A stretch of DNA of 64,000 nucleotides from Solenopsis invicta (GCF_016802725.1 NC_052672.1:1518749-1582748), one strand, 5' to 3'. Counted from the first letter of the stretch, positions 49,913-62,018 are shown. Translations and numbers: made by a program. The notes: generated from the sequence alone by a model not told the origin.

Positions 49913-51332
49913 ATTCCTAAAATATACTCAGTAAAACTTAACAAAATATCTAACGGTAAAGACGGTAAAGATAAAGAGGGCGTGGAGACACGCAACTCGA
50001 AACGTAGAAAACCCGGAGAGGAATCGAGTCAAAACAACGATGACCCTTTCAATCAACAAAATAAAAATATCGACAACATATTCATTTCACATGACGATAG
50101 ACGGTAGGAATACCCAGTAGATCAATAGAAACTAGATTAAATGCTAGATTAGAAGCGCTGGATAGAAAATTAGAACAAACATTAAACGACTTTATGAGTA
50201 GAGTCATGATTCAATTCCAAGCGATGAAAAATAGCCTTAAAGAAAATAATTCAAAATACAACGCATTAGAAGCAAACATACCAAAAATACAAGACAAAAA
50301 TTCAGATATTAGGCGCGAAAATAATACTTCCAGCGCACCAAACACAAAAGCGAGTAATACTATAATACAAACTGACGAAAAGTCAAATGATAAACGCGAA
50401 CGAACTTACGTAAACGTCTTTTCAGCCATTGATGAGATCAGAAATTTAAAACCATCAACCAATTCGCTAGGTCAATTAACGTTAACGCCGCAAATCGAAT
50501 CGTCAGACCCAACGATACCCCAGGGACTTAGATTACCGCGAGGGGGATGGGCAACAAAACCGTTCGGAAACTTAAAATTTTACGGATCTAAAGACAAAGA
50601 CAATGTAGTTATCTTTATTAGAGAATTCAGAAAGAAGGCGAAACACGAATATATTAGCGAGGAGGAACAATTACATTAGCTAGAAGATATCGTTCATGAC
50701 GACGCAAAGTCATGGTTGAGACTCAATCATCCTAATTCTATCAATGAAGCTAAAAAAATATTTAAAAAAAAATTTTGGAATCCGGAAATACAGACCGAAT
50801 TTAGACGAAAATTATTCAACAAACGCTACATACCTAACAGAGGCAAAACTATGTCTCAATACGCGATTGATATGATCAAATAGGCAAATATGTTAGACCA
50901 GCCAATAACAAATGACCTATTCACACGATAAAAGATCATTTTCCTGACGATGTAACGCAGAAGATAAGACCCACGACAATTACATATCTTAAAGAATTTA
51001 TACAATTATTAGATAACATTCAAAATGCACGTAAACCACGAAACATAGAAATCAAACAATCAAATAATAACAATAGAAATATAAACAATTTGAACAAAGA
51101 AGCGATACCTAAAAGATATGAAAGATACAATTCGCGAGATAGATACAATAGCTTTAATTCATATAAGCTAAATATTCAAATAGATATAGAAACAAATCAA
51201 ACGAGAGGCAGAGCAGAACTAGAATTAGAGAAAGAAATAATTCGAGATATAACGATAATAGGTACAACAATAAAAATAGGTACGACAGATCACAACCTAG
51301 AGATAAACAAAACAGTAATTATAAGAATTTAA
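49913..51332 (+). pseudogene. gag: gag of the AT-rich gypsy element, broken
   Basis: The N-terminal part starts near 49,916 (PKIYSVKLNKISNGKDGKDK); the expected ATG reads ATT. A frameshift near 50,110 leads to the main frame, which is open before 50,194 and runs through a helical, Glu/Lys-rich region to GLRLPRGGWATKPFGNLKFY and FIREFRKKAKHEYISEEEQL, a Ty3-type capsid. TAG at 50,677-50,679 stands where Trp is expected (LH-stop-LEDIVHDDAK). The capsid continues in frame to FRRKLFNKRYIPNRGK; a second TAG at about 50,881 and a frameshift follow. The end (51,090-51,332) is Arg/Tyr/Asn-rich (AIPKRYERYNSRDRYNSFNS) with no CCHC knuckle visible. Confidence 0.72.
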
Positions 51333-53160
51333 ACAAACCCAAATCAATCAAACCGTGAGCACTACCGATGATACTCCGATGAAAAACGCGAATACGATGC
51401 GAACGCGCGTACGCGTAACAAAATTAATGACGAAGGAACACGAGCGCGGAGAGACGATAGCAATTATAGAAAAGGGGTAATAATTACTGAAATAATAAGC
51501 GATGAGAAAAAAAAGATAAAAAAAAAGTAAATGATAAATCCAATAATAACAAACGCGATAGAAGTAACTCACCAAAAGTCAGAAAAAACGTATCAGCCAT
51601 TGCGATAACTGAATAATCCCATAAAATTGAAACCGCTAGTTCAGAAGAATACTTCAACGCGGAGGATATTAATAACGACAAGAAAATAAATGCGATTAAT
51701 ATAAACATAAAACCATACGAATATATATTAAAAAAAAAAAAAAACAGACACGCGTGAAAACAAATATATTGACACAACTAAACGTATAAACTTAATACGG
51801 ATTGAAGAAAACATTAACACTAGGATATTTGAAAATAGTAAAATTAAAAAATATAAATCACAAAAACATAGTTTAGAACCAAACAAAATAGAGTTAACAG
51901 ATTCAATTATATTCGAGAACCCCAAATATAAAAATAATTTAACTGAAGCACACACACCCGACAATATAACCTATAAACAGTCAATACGAGAAATGTTAAC
52001 ACCGCGACAGGTAAATCAAATAACATCAAACTGTGAAACAAACTCGACGATAAGAATCGATAACAAAAATAAATTAGGGAATATAAACGCATCAAAAAAC
52101 GTACAAAATTGTCAAGTCGCGAACGACAAAACTAAAATAAAATTAGTAAATTCAGGCGCAAACAAACCCAAAACCTATGCAGAAGCATTGATAAGCGTGA
52201 AGAAAAGTAATGTAAACCTAAAATGGCGTAAAAACGAGACAACGCAAAATAACATAGACTCAAGAAAGATCCAAATACTAACACTCAAAGATTTTAACAA
52301 GTAGCTAAACCGCGTGAAGATAAAAATAAAAACAAAAATCGTGAAGCAACTAGAACGGAAACTAAATTAGCAGACGTGAAGAAATTAGAATCACGCCGTT
52401 CGAAAAATAAATCCGATAAGAATTACGATTACACGGTGATTAAATCATCCGAATAACACGCGACATAAAAATACATATCTAGCGAAAACGTTAAACGCGT
52501 TAAATTTGTTAATACTAACGATAACGAAGGTAAAACAATGTATATTAAGAGTAGAACAAACGCGATAACGCCAAATAGGCGTGAAGAAATAAAGAATTTA
52601 AACTTAATAACAACAAAAAACAAGCAACAAAACAAATCAATATTCAAAAAACAAACAGAAATAATTAAAAAAGAGTTAAAATGCGTTAAACGAAACAAAG
52701 CTAAATACGCAAAAAAACAAGAAAAAATAGAACGCAAGGAAATACTCAAAGCAATTAAAAAAGCAAACGCGATATGGGATCGTATACCCATAGATAAAAA
52801 AAAAAACTAGAGAAATAAGGTTTCACGAATCAACCAAAAGCAGAAAATCAAGTATAGCGCATAGGAAAAACTGGGCAGAAAATCTGTACCAGAGACACTT
52901 GCGACAAGATAGATTAGAAAAATATAAAATCGATAGTATAGAAAAGAAAATTAAAAAAGAAAAATCCGCGATAGAAACAGAAAGCAAACTAAAACCGATA
53001 GCATTAGACATTAACGGGAAACAATACGAGTACGTAAACGAACCGACGCGCAAAACACGGAAAAACATGTCGGAAGTAGTAATGGACACTTACGCAACTG
53101 AAACGTTAAATAAAACAAAAAAGACTGAAAAAATTTACACAATAAGACACCAAGAGATGC
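51333..53160 (+). pseudogene. Lys/Asn-rich coding-like segment between gag and protease
   Basis: About 1.8 kb with long plus-strand open stretches: about 51,747-52,304 (around 185 codons, ending ILTLKDFNK), 52,538-52,810 (very basic, KKELKCVKRNKAKYAKKQEK) and 52,899 onward (LEKYKIDSIEKKIKKEKS), which runs straight into the protease. Breaks fall at A-runs, for example 51,730-51,744 and about 52,797-52,806, typical slippage sites. The predicted peptides are hydrophilic, Lys/Asn/Ile-rich and partly coiled-coil-like. No domain is recognised. Most Ty3/gypsy elements pass from nucleocapsid to protease within a short distance, so this extension is unusual. Confidence 0.5.
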
Positions 53161-53560
53161 TTGACGATCTAAAGGAATCCTTCCTCGAGGATCAAAATAA
53201 AACAGCTGAAGAACTTATGACGCCAACAATAAAATTAGAATTTAAATATTGCGTGGTCGACACACTAATAGACACAGACGCAAAAATATCAGCGATAACA
53301 AAAGAATTATACGACGAGTTATCAGCATCGAACGAGGTATTAGATATTTACCCATAAGAAAATTTATTCTAAGAGGAACTTTCTCCGAGAAAGAAGATAT
53401 CATAGCGAATAAGGCTAGAATAGCATTTAGATACAAGAATAACACCTTCGAACACAAGTATTTCATAGTACAAAGAATGGCGTACAAAACCGTGTTAGGT
53501 ATAGATTTTCTAACAAAATACAAAATGATAATAAAATGCGACGGTAATACGCAAATCGAA
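53161..53560 (+). pseudogene. Protease of the AT-rich gypsy element, active site altered
   Basis: Aspartic protease recognised from VVDTLIDTDAKISAITKELYDEL. The catalytic triplet is Asp-Thr-Asp: codon 53,277-53,279 (GAC) replaces the invariant Gly of D-[ST]-G, which should abolish activity. A frameshift near 53,350 moves the second half, HKYFIVQRMAYKTVLGIDFL, to another frame; the GIDFL motif is the usual protease C-terminus of gypsy elements. Confidence 0.78.
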
Positions 53561-54440
53561 TTTGAATCGAATATCGACGACATACCTAAGATTATGAACG
53601 CGATTACTATAGATGAGGCAGAATTAAAATTACAGGAAGTATTCCGAGAAAACGCGAAAATTTTCAGTGACAAGTTAAGACGCGCAAACCATTACAAACA
53701 CAAAATAAAAGTAAAGAGTAACGCACCTTTTAAGAAAAAGACATACCCGATACCTGAAAAAAAAAGAAGTAACTAGACAAACAGAAGAAATGGAAGACCA
53801 AGGCGTTATAAGTAAACGACCGACGCAATTCGTTAATCTGATGACGGTAGTAGCGAAGAAAAACGGTAAACTTAGATTATGCCTAGACGCACGCGAGGTA
53901 AATAAAATAATGATCGATGATTACACCCAGCCACCGACGATCGAGGAGGTGTTTCGAAGAATGGGAGGCGCGGAATATTATACTAATATCGACATTAAAA
54001 CCGCGTTTTGGCAGATAGAACTTACGGAAAAATCAAAACAATATACCGGTTTCTTGTTTAACGGTCAGACTTACGTTTTTAACAGAATGCCATTTAGCAT
54101 CAAAACCGCAGAAGCATTGTTTACGAGAGCAATGACAAAAGCATTAGGAACGAAAGCCGCAGATTTTATGATAGTATACTTAGACGATATACTGATAGCG
54201 TCAAAAACATTAGACGAACATATTGAACACATACGTTATGTATTAGAGAAATTAAGAGAAGTAATTTCAAAGTTAATCGTGAAAAATGCGAATTCGCCAA
54301 AAAAGAGATAAAATTCTTAGGCCACACGTTCAATGAAATTCAGGCAGAAATCAATGAAGACACTAGAGCAGCAATTAAAAATATACCCAGACCCAAAAAT
54401 AAACGTGAGATTTAAGTTTTTTTAGGTTTAGTCAATTGGG
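53561..54440 (+). pseudogene. Reverse transcriptase of the AT-rich gypsy element
   Basis: The N-terminal part HYKHKIKVKSNAPFKKKTYPIP leads to a stop at 53,776 after a run of A. The frame restarts at 53,790 (MEDQGVISKRPTQFVNLMTV) and stays open to 54,311. Motif A is intact (YTNIDIKTAFWQIEL) and the catalytic pair is VYLDDILIAS, Asp-Asp at 54,183-54,188. The thumb (KEIKFLGHTFNE) follows a frameshift near 54,295, then a TAA at about 54,412. The sequence is closer to gypsy/17.6/412-type RTs than to the CsRn1-like copy in this window. Confidence 0.86.
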
Positions 54441-55147
54441 ATAGGAGATTCATTAAAGATATAGCTAGGTTAACAAAACCGCTAGAGGAGTTATTAATGA
54501 AAAATAAAAAATTTATTTGGACGGACAAACATCAAAATGCATTCATTGATATAAAACAGGCTTTCAACGAAGCACCGGCATTATTCTTAATTAGGCCAGG
54601 ATACAAATTCGGTATTCAAATGGACGCAGCCAGAAGTGGATTAGGCGCGAGATTGTACCAATATCGTGACGACGAGGACAGAAAGTTTACCATAGCTTAC
54701 GCGAGTAGATCTCTGAAAGGCGCGGAACTAAATTATACGATAACAGAACCCGAATGTCTAGCGCTGGTATGGGCACTAAAAAAATGGCACACACTTCTTC
54801 TCGGATGGAAAGTAAAGGTGCATACTGATCACAAAGCGTTGACCTTTCTCAACACATGTGTGCGTAACAATTCGAGAATCGCACGCTGGTACGCATTTCT
54901 TCAGGAGTTCGACTTACAATTAGAGATAATTCACATCCCGGGAAAGAACAATACCATAGCGGACACATTATCGAGAAACACAGGTTCGAGACACACGAAC
55001 GACGACAAACGATACATAGCGCTGATAGAAAATCACAGAGACGGTATAAACACTCAAGACTGGATAGAAATTATAACTGACGCGCAGCGAGCGCAACAAC
55101 CAATGGTAGACATGGCAAACGATCCCCAAGTAAGAAACGTCTATTGA
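54441..55147 (+). pseudogene. RNase H of the AT-rich gypsy element
   Basis: The longest intact part of this pol (open from 54,497 to 55,147). It runs from the RT connection (KPLEELLMKNKKFIWTDKHQ) into RNase H with all expected acidic residues visible: FGIQMDAARSGLGA (Asp), TITEPECLALVWALKKW (Glu) and VHTDHKALTFL (Asp). The linker IIHIPGKNNTIADTLSRNTG ends the domain. A stop at 55,145-55,147 separates it from integrase. Confidence 0.86.
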
Positions 55148-56198
55148 AGAGGTGGCATCATTAGAACGTACGATCGTGTTAATGACAAACGCATAGAAAA
55201 AATATTTTTACTTTATAGCGTGAGTTGGAAAATTTTAAAAAAAGCTCATAAATTATTAGTGCATTTTGGCACAGCCAAATTAATTGCCTTCTCCAAGAGA
55301 TATTTCTTTGGTAGAAACTTAGGCCGTATATATAGAGACGTGGTGGCATCGTGCAGAACATGCCACGCAACCAAATATTATACTAGACCGACGACAGGCT
55401 TAGAATACTACGAATTACCAAATAAACCGTGAAAAGCGATATCAGTAGATATATTCGGACCCTTGCTACAAGCAAAAGAAGAATACAAATACGTACTAGT
55501 AATAATGGATAAGTTTTCGAAACATGTCAAGCTATATCCCATGATCAGACAAACATTAGAGACAATTAAGAGAGCGATGCGTAGATACTTTGAAGAAGTA
55601 AACGTACCCGAAAAAATGGTTACGGATAACGCGGGACAATTCAAATCATCTTTATGGCACAAATTTGCCGAGGAATATGGCATTAGTACAGCCACAACTA
55701 CATCCTACAATCTGCAAAGCAACCCCGTTGAGCGCGTAATGCGTGAATTAGGTAGAATCACAAGCACATACGCAAGTCAAAACCATACGAGTTGGATAGG
55801 CATTATACCGCAAGCGGAACGTGTCATAAACGCCACGACACATTCTAGTACGGGATACAGTCCAAACGAGTTGTATTACAATGAACAAGGTCACTTAGAT
55901 TTACTCGAAACGTTAATTCCGGAGGAATAAGACAAAATAGATGCGCGAGAAAGACTAAGAGACGCTAGAAACAGGTTAGATTCCAGCGCGCGTAAGAGAA
56001 AAAAGCAAGCGGACAAACATAGGATAGCAAACGAATATAGACCGGGAGATTTGGTTTGGTTGAGACTACACCTTTTATCGGATGCAGGTAAAAGAACGAC
56101 AAAAAAGATACATCTCGTACACAAGGGCTCCAGATCGTGCAGGTTTTACGCAAAATCGCGTATTTGCTAGGATACAGCGACGGTAGATTCAAAGGAGC
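55148..56198 (+). pseudogene. Integrase of the AT-rich gypsy element, split by the BEL insertion
   Basis: The zinc motif is AHKLLVHFGTAK ... CRTCHATK (His-His-Cys-Cys). TGA at 55,430-55,432 stands where Trp is expected just before the core. The core then shows all three acidic residues: SVDIFGPL, VTDNAGQFKS and NPVERVMREL, open to a TAA at 55,928-55,930. The C-terminal domain (EYRPGDLVWLRLHLL, about 56,036) is followed by a frameshift and by YLLGYSDGRFKG up to the insertion point at 56,198. The frame carrying those last codons resumes after the BEL element at 63,145. Confidence 0.85.
56194..56198. repeat. Target-site duplication GGAGC, left
   Basis: GGAGC precedes the BEL LTR and recurs at 63,140-63,144. 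Five bases is the usual length for BEL/Pao elements. Confidence 0.92.
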
Positions 56199-56690
56199 TG
56201 TTGCGTATACATTTTGTTTTACAAGTTTATTTTTCGAAATGAGAGGAATCGAACGGGTTTCATGACCGACTCGTTCATTCCTGATAGTACATGTTAAGGC
56301 ATGCACGGACGGTTAGGCTCTCCGCGCTTTGCATCCGCCCGCGCGCCTACAAACGGACAGTCGCCGAGCCAAAGGGATGACCAATCAGAATGCGGCTGCC
56401 AGGACGAGTACGCAATTTGCTGGAAGGAAAGGAGTGGGATCATCGCAACCCCGAAAGGATATATATATCGATTGCTTATGGATCAAGATCTCTCTTTTTC
56501 CTTTCATTCTCGGGTTCGACTGGCTAGCGGCTGTTCGTTGGAACATCAGCAATACACAACAAATCATAACCCCGAGAGTGCGTCGCGTTATACTTCTAGA
56601 TAGTGAATAAGTGTCCTCTCGATAAACACGCGAAGACGTGCATCGATCAAAATTACGAGATCGTGCAAAGAAGCGGTAAAGTACCGAACA
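56199..56690 (+). repeat. 5' LTR of the BEL element (492 bp)
   Basis: Starts TGTTGCGTATACATTTTG and ends AAAGTACCGAACA. A TATA-type stretch, GGATATATATATCGATTGC, lies at about 56,456-56,475. The boundaries are set by alignment with 62,647-63,139 and by the GGAGC duplication. Confidence 0.95.
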
Positions 56691-56912
56691 TTTTGGTGCC
56701 TCCTGTGAGGTCTCTTCCCTGGTTTGCGAAGAAGGTGTCATCCGGAGCAGAGGCCGTATATTCCATACGAAACGAAGGGTGCGCTACGAAGTCAACCAAC
56801 GGCGTTCCCAGCGAGAGGCTCTTTGCATCACAAGGACAAGCTTGCCGAGAACAACGAAACAGGTCGATCAGGAAAGTACAAGTTAATTTAATTCGATACG
56901 AATTGCATAACG
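56691..56912 (+). other. BEL leader with primer binding site
   Basis: After the LTR comes TTT and then TGGTGCCTCCTGTGAGG from 56,694, the expected place for a site complementary to a tRNA ending in CCA. I cannot name the tRNA. The remaining 200 bp show no ORF of note and end at the gag ATG (56,913). Confidence 0.7.
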
Positions 56913-58160
56913 ATGGCCACTAGAGTTAAAATACTAGAACAAAAACGAAGGACTCTAAAGGCACAGCTTACGAGTCTCGCGAATGCCCTCGATAAAAACA
57001 AATACGATAACGCGACATTAAAATTGCGCATTGCCCGTTTAACGGAACTATATCACGCGTATGAAGAGTTCAATGCTGAACTCGTGGTGTTAGATCCGGA
57101 CGATGAACACCAAGCGGAATTCATGGATATCAATGAAAGATTTTTTACTCTCGCGGGCAAAATCGATAATATTCTGTACGGAACGAATGCCTCGTCGAAT
57201 AGTAGCGGCTTGACGAACGAAGACACTTGTAGATCCAATACAGCAGCCGCACCGGCGGTTCAAAGAAGGCGCATAAAATTGCCAGATGCCCCGATGCCTT
57301 CGTTCAATGGAAAATTCGAACAATGGCTTTCTTTTAAGAACGCGTTCGTTAATTTAATCGGGTCGCAATCCGATTTATCGGATCTAGACAAACTTCACTA
57401 CTTGACGACCGCATTAAAAGGCGAGGCGGCCAATAAAATCAAGATTTTTGCGAACGATAAAATAGACTATGCTACTGCATGGAATTTTCTAGAATGATCA
57501 TATGAGGTAAAGCGCATATTAATAGTACGGCATCTCGCGTCTATAGTCAACCTTCCGGTGTTAGACAAAGAGAATACGAGCGGTTTAATGAAACTCGCGG
57601 ATGATGCTCAACAGCATCTTGCAGCGTTAAAGTCTTTAGGGGTCACAGTCGGTTCTGAAATGGTAGTATATCTTTTAGAGAGTAAATTGCCGAGACACAC
57701 GATGGACAAGTGGGAAGCGTTAATTGAGAAAGATGAATTTCCCACACTCGAGCAAATGTGTGATTTTTTATATAGGACAGCGGTTTGCGCGTCGAGACGC
57801 GAGAAACCGAGATTATGCGAATCCGAACGAAACAAGGATGCACCCCCGGCGAAAAAGGCACGAGTATCTCCCTCAACTCGGGCGTTCGTAGTAAACGCGT
57901 CGCGTAACTGCATCGTGTGCAAGGATAAGAAACATCCACTTTATCTTTGTCATAAATTTAAGCAAATGTCTGTGCCGGATCGCATCGAGACGGTAAAAAA
58001 TGCAAAAATTTGTTTTAACTGTCTACGATTTCATAAAGGAATACCGTGTAAATTCTCTAATTGTACAGTTTGCAAACGACGTCACAACACACTTTTACAT
58101 CTTGAAAAACTGACAGATAAATCGGATGGTACTAACACTGAAGTTTCTCAATCAAAGTGA
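56913..58160 (+). pseudogene. gag: gag region of the BEL element, one internal stop
   Basis: Start at ATG 56,913 (MATRVKILEQKRRTLKAQL), the first in the long frame. The N-terminal third is a predicted coiled coil. Then comes the BEL Gag core: IKLPDAPMPSFNGKFEQWLS, FKNAFVNLIG and LHYLTTALKGEA. TGA at 57,495-57,497 (LE-stop-SYEVKRILI) interrupts the same frame, which continues to MDKWEALIEKDEFPTLEQM. Two zinc-binding clusters lie near the end: CIVCKDKKHPLYLCHKF and CFNCLRFHKGIPCKFSNCTV. A second TGA at 58,158-58,160 ends this part, still in the frame of the protease. Both stops would truncate the polyprotein. Confidence 0.88.
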
Positions 58161-58950
58161 CTAGATAATTCGATCGGCAGTCAAGAAGCGAGTCTCGCGA
58201 CGATATCATATTTCTCACCACAGTTGTTAACAAGCGCGATGACGTATGTCCAAGGTTCCGACGGGCGCAAGCTTAAGGGCCGAGCATTGCTAGACACGTG
58301 TGCCACGGCTAATTTTATTACCGAAACTTTCGTCAAACGTTTAGGCGTACCGATAATTAAACATTCGGCCACAATCGGTGCGATTGACAATGCCAGCACC
58401 GTGTCGAGAGGCATAGCACAAATTATCATCCATTCGATATACGATGAATACAGTAAATCGTTGACCTGCTTAATAGTACCTACGATTGCGGATTTGATAC
58501 CCGCCGAAACGTTTTCGCGCGACTCATTTAGAATTCCGCAAAATATCAGGCTAGCCGATCCAGAGTTTCACATTCCACGAGGAATTGATTTGTTAGTCGG
58601 ATCCGGAACAACGCTATCGTTATTTTCCGTCGGACAAATTAATTTATCAAACAAACATCACGATCTATATCTACAAAAGACGCGACTCGGTTGGATAGTC
58701 ACTGGAAGTCCGTCCGCGCTGAACTCTTCGAAATCCCCGACATGTCACTTAACGAGCTTAGAACGGCAATTAACCAAATTTTGGGAAATCGAGGAGATAA
58801 CGACGGACAAACCGATGTCGGAAGAAGACGCGCGATGCGAAGCGCATTTTTCAGAGACTGTATCTCGCGATAACAACGGGCGTTACGTGGTACGATTGCC
58901 ATTTCGCAAGGATAACGTGCGTCTGGGCGATTCACGGGCCCTTGCTCTTA
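58161..58950 (+). pseudogene. Protease and linker of the BEL element
   Basis: In the same frame as gag, open from after TGA 58,160; the first ATG is 58,224. The active site reads GRALLDTCATANFITE, with Asp at residue 24 counted from that ATG. The third position of the catalytic triplet is Cys rather than the Gly of retroviral proteases. I recall this D-T-C form from BEL/Pao elements of insects, so it may be the family state and not damage. About 200 residues of linker follow, with PRGIDLLVGSGTTLSLFSVG and KTRLGWIVTGSPSALNSS, both usual in BEL polyproteins. Confidence 0.8.
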
Positions 58951-59645
58951 AACGATTGTTATCCCTAGAACGAAGATTCAATATAAATGAATCATTTAAA
59001 ACCGGATATGTTAGGGCGATCGAGGAATATATGGCGCTAGGATACATATCTCGAGTAGAAAATCCCGGCAGCGACGGCTATTACATGCCTCACCACGCAG
59101 TGGTAAAGGAAACCAGTACTACCACTAAAATTAGAATCGTGTTCGACGCATCCGCAAAAATTAGCGAAGGAATATCATTGAATTCCTTGCTAATAACAGG
59201 GCCCACTATTCAAGACAAGCTGTTCATGCATTTGATTCGTTTCCGTACTTATAATTACGTTCTTACAGCCGACATTGAAAAAATGTATTGTCAGGTGCAA
59301 TTACACGAAAACGACCGATGCTATCAGAGAATACTATGGCGCGTAAACAAAGAGATCGAGACCTTTCAATTTAATACTCTTGCTTTCGGTGTCGCCTCAT
59401 CCCCCTTCTTAGCAATACGCGCGATTCACCAATTAGCAGATGACGAACATCATATCTATCCTCGAGCTGCGGCAATTCTCAAGCGGCATTTATACGTAGA
59501 CGATCTGTTGACAGGCGCGGACACTATCGAACAAGCGCGAATGATTAAAGATGAAGTGATCGCGCTATTGAACCGCGGCGGATTCGTCATAAGACAGTTC
59601 GTCTAACGACGAACGAGTCGTTAATGATCTGACTACTAATGCACT
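58951..59645 (+). pseudogene. Reverse transcriptase of the BEL element
   Basis: Continues the protease frame to 59,606. Visible RT parts: YYMPHHAVVKETSTTTKIRI, VFDASAKISEGISLNSLL, motif A LTADIEKMYCQVQL (Asp at 59,271-59,273), FNTLAFGVASSPFLAIRAIH and the catalytic YVDD at 59,493-59,504. YVDD in place of YLDD is typical of BEL/Pao. A frameshift just after FVIRQ (about 59,597) ends the frame at TAA 59,604-59,606; the next part is read one frame on, from about 59,600 (SNDERVVNDLTTNALH). Confidence 0.9.
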
Positions 59646-60780
59646 GCACGCGAATTTCATATTGAATATTGATCGTTCCTTAAAAACGTTAGGAATAACG
59701 TGGAAAGCGCGCGAGGACAAGATATGCTATTCGGCACACTCCATTGAAATACCGGGAAGACTAACGAAACGGAACATTCTATCGAAAATCGCGAAAATAT
59801 TTGACCCAATGGGCTTGCTGGGCCCCGTGGTCTTATACGCGAAGAAACTAATGCAGGACATGTGGAAATGTAAGCTTCAGTGGGACGAATCCGTCCCGCA
59901 GGATTTACATACCGCATGGACGGAATTCGCTCAACAGCTGGCGTCGATAAATCAAGTTTCCTTCGATCGCAGGTTATTCGCGGAGGGTTGCCGTGATATT
60001 CAGATACACGGATTTTGCGATGCCAGCAATGTCGGTTACGGGGCCTGTCTTTACGCACGATCGACAGGGGAAAGCGGAGAAACGACGATTAAATTAATTT
60101 GTGCAAAATCGCGAGTAGCACCGTTAAAAACTATAACGATCCCTCGACTAGAGCTGAGTGGCGCATTGTTACTCGCGCGATTGTATATCGAAGCGAGTGG
60201 TGCGTTGAGCATCATACCTAGTAGAGTCATATTTTGGTGTGATTCAACAATCATATTACACTGGTTGAAAACGTCACCTCACTTATTAAAACCCTACGTA
60301 GCAAATCGAGTCGCGGAAATCCAAGAAATTACCGGTCCGTGCGAATGGCGGCACGTAGGATCGCAAGACAATCCCGCCGACGCAATCTCTAGAGGGCAAT
60401 TACCACACTGCTTTTTGCAAAATAAAATGTGGTTTGAAGGACCTTCGTGGTTGAATCGAGAAGGAGAATGGCCGTATTTAGTGACGCAATCCATAAAGAT
60501 ACCTGAGTTAAAGCGAAGCGCATGTATGATAATTAAGCACAATGATTTTGAAATATTACTGAAATACGCGTCATACTCTAAATTGCTTCGCGTTATAGCA
60601 TACTGTTGTCGATGGCGGCCCGGTAATAGACACATTGACACACTAAAAACAACAGAATTAAACGAGGCCGAGACGCGAGTTTTGAGGCTCCTCCAATCTA
60701 CGCAATTTTCAAACGAAATCAAACTGCTTAGAGAAAATAAGCAATTGCCAAGTAACAGCAAAATTGTCAATTTGAACCCT
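59646..60780 (+). pseudogene. RNase H region of the BEL element
   Basis: First part of the 660-codon frame that begins at 59,662. After the thumb (LGITWKAREDKI, FDPMGLLGPVVLYAKKLMQD) comes RNase H: IQIHGFCDASNVGYGACLYA with Asp at 60,019-60,021, TIPRLELSGALLLARLY (Glu), VIFWCDSTIILHWLK (Asp) and SQDNPADAISRGQLP (Asp). All expected acidic residues are present. A linker with HRHIDTLKT-type residues leads to integrase. Confidence 0.88.
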
Positions 60781-62018
60781 TTTTTAGATAATGACGGGCT
60801 AATCCGAGTAGGAGGGCGGTTACGATTGTCACATTTAACATTCTCACAAAAACATCCAGTTTTATTGCCTAGTCGACATAATTTAGTTGATAGCATTATT
60901 CGCGAAATCCACACGAGACAACATCATACGGGAATTCAGACTACACTATATAACCTTAGACAAAAATTCTGGCTGCTTGACGGTAAAAACCAAGTGCGAA
61001 AGGTCGTGCGGGCATGCACGCGTTGCTTCCGTTTCAGTGCTAGTACAACCGAATATAAAATGGGAAATCTCCCTACGGTGCGCGTGCGTGGGGCAACACC
61101 TTTCGCGAACACGGGCATAGATTTCTGCGGTCCTTTCTTCATTAAAGAAAGGAAACATCGCAATAGAACGAAACTTAAGGTATACGTGTGCGTATTTATA
61201 TGCATGACAATTAAAGCTGTTCATCTCGAGCTCGTGAGCGATTTGTCCTCCGATGGATTTCTCGCGGCATTAAGAAGATTTATAGCAAGACGAGGGATGC
61301 CGGAACATCTTTATTCCGATAATGGAACCAATTTCGTCGGAGCTAACAATCAATTGAAAGAAATGTACGCGCTTTTTAATTCCGAACCTCATCAAATTCT
61401 CGTAAATCAGTTCGCAAGCCAGCATCGTATAGTTTGGCATTTTATACCGCCCGCCGCGCCACATTTTGGTGGATTGTGGGAGTCGACGGTGAAGCTCTTC
61501 AAGCATCACGTCAAACGCGTTGTAGGAGACTCTTTGTTCACCTTTGAAGAGTTAAATACGTTTATAACCGAAGTCGAGGGCAACTTCTCAACTCTAGGCC
61601 AATTACGACACTTTCTTCTGATCCGAATGACTTTTTGGCATTGACGCCGGCTCACTATCTTCTCGGCAAGCCATTAACAGCACTTCCAGAGGGTAACGTT
61701 AGCTCTATTCCAGTAAATCGATTGTCTGCATGGCAACACATTGCAAAGGTCCGACAAGATTTTTGGGCCCGTTGGCATCTGGAATATCTTAACGAGCTTC
61801 AAAAACGCAGTAAATGGTTCAAAGACGGACCAAAACTTGAGGCCGGAACAATTGTACTCATAAAAAATAAAGGACTGCCGTGCACACAATGGGCGCTAGG
61901 CAAAATCACAGCCTTACATCCTGGTGATGATGGAGTCGCACGGGTCGCCACCATAAAAACGACAAATGGAGAATTAAAACGCTCCACTAGACTGCTCTGT
62001 CCATTGCCGGTCGAATAA
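60781..62018 (+). pseudogene. Integrase of the BEL element, frameshifted near the end
   Basis: Zinc motif: REIHTRQHHTGIQ ... CTRCFRF. Catalytic core: NTGIDFCGPFF (Asp at 61,120-61,122), HLYSDNGTNFVGA (Asp at 61,318-61,320) and HFGGLWESTVKLFKHH (Glu at 61,480-61,482). The frame is lost at about 61,580 within the segment after ITEVE, and stops at 61,642-61,644. The C-terminal part, LTPAHYLLGKPLTALPEG, FWARWHLEYLNELQKRSKW and a DUF5641-like end (TIVLIKNKGLPCTQWALGKI), is open in another frame from before 61,635 to TAA 62,016-62,018. Confidence 0.9.

Noticed and set aside
51348..53089. Minus-strand hydrophobic frames that look like membrane proteins
   Set aside because: They are antisense to Lys/Asn-rich plus-strand coding sequence; AAA/AAT codons read backwards give Phe, Leu and Ile runs.
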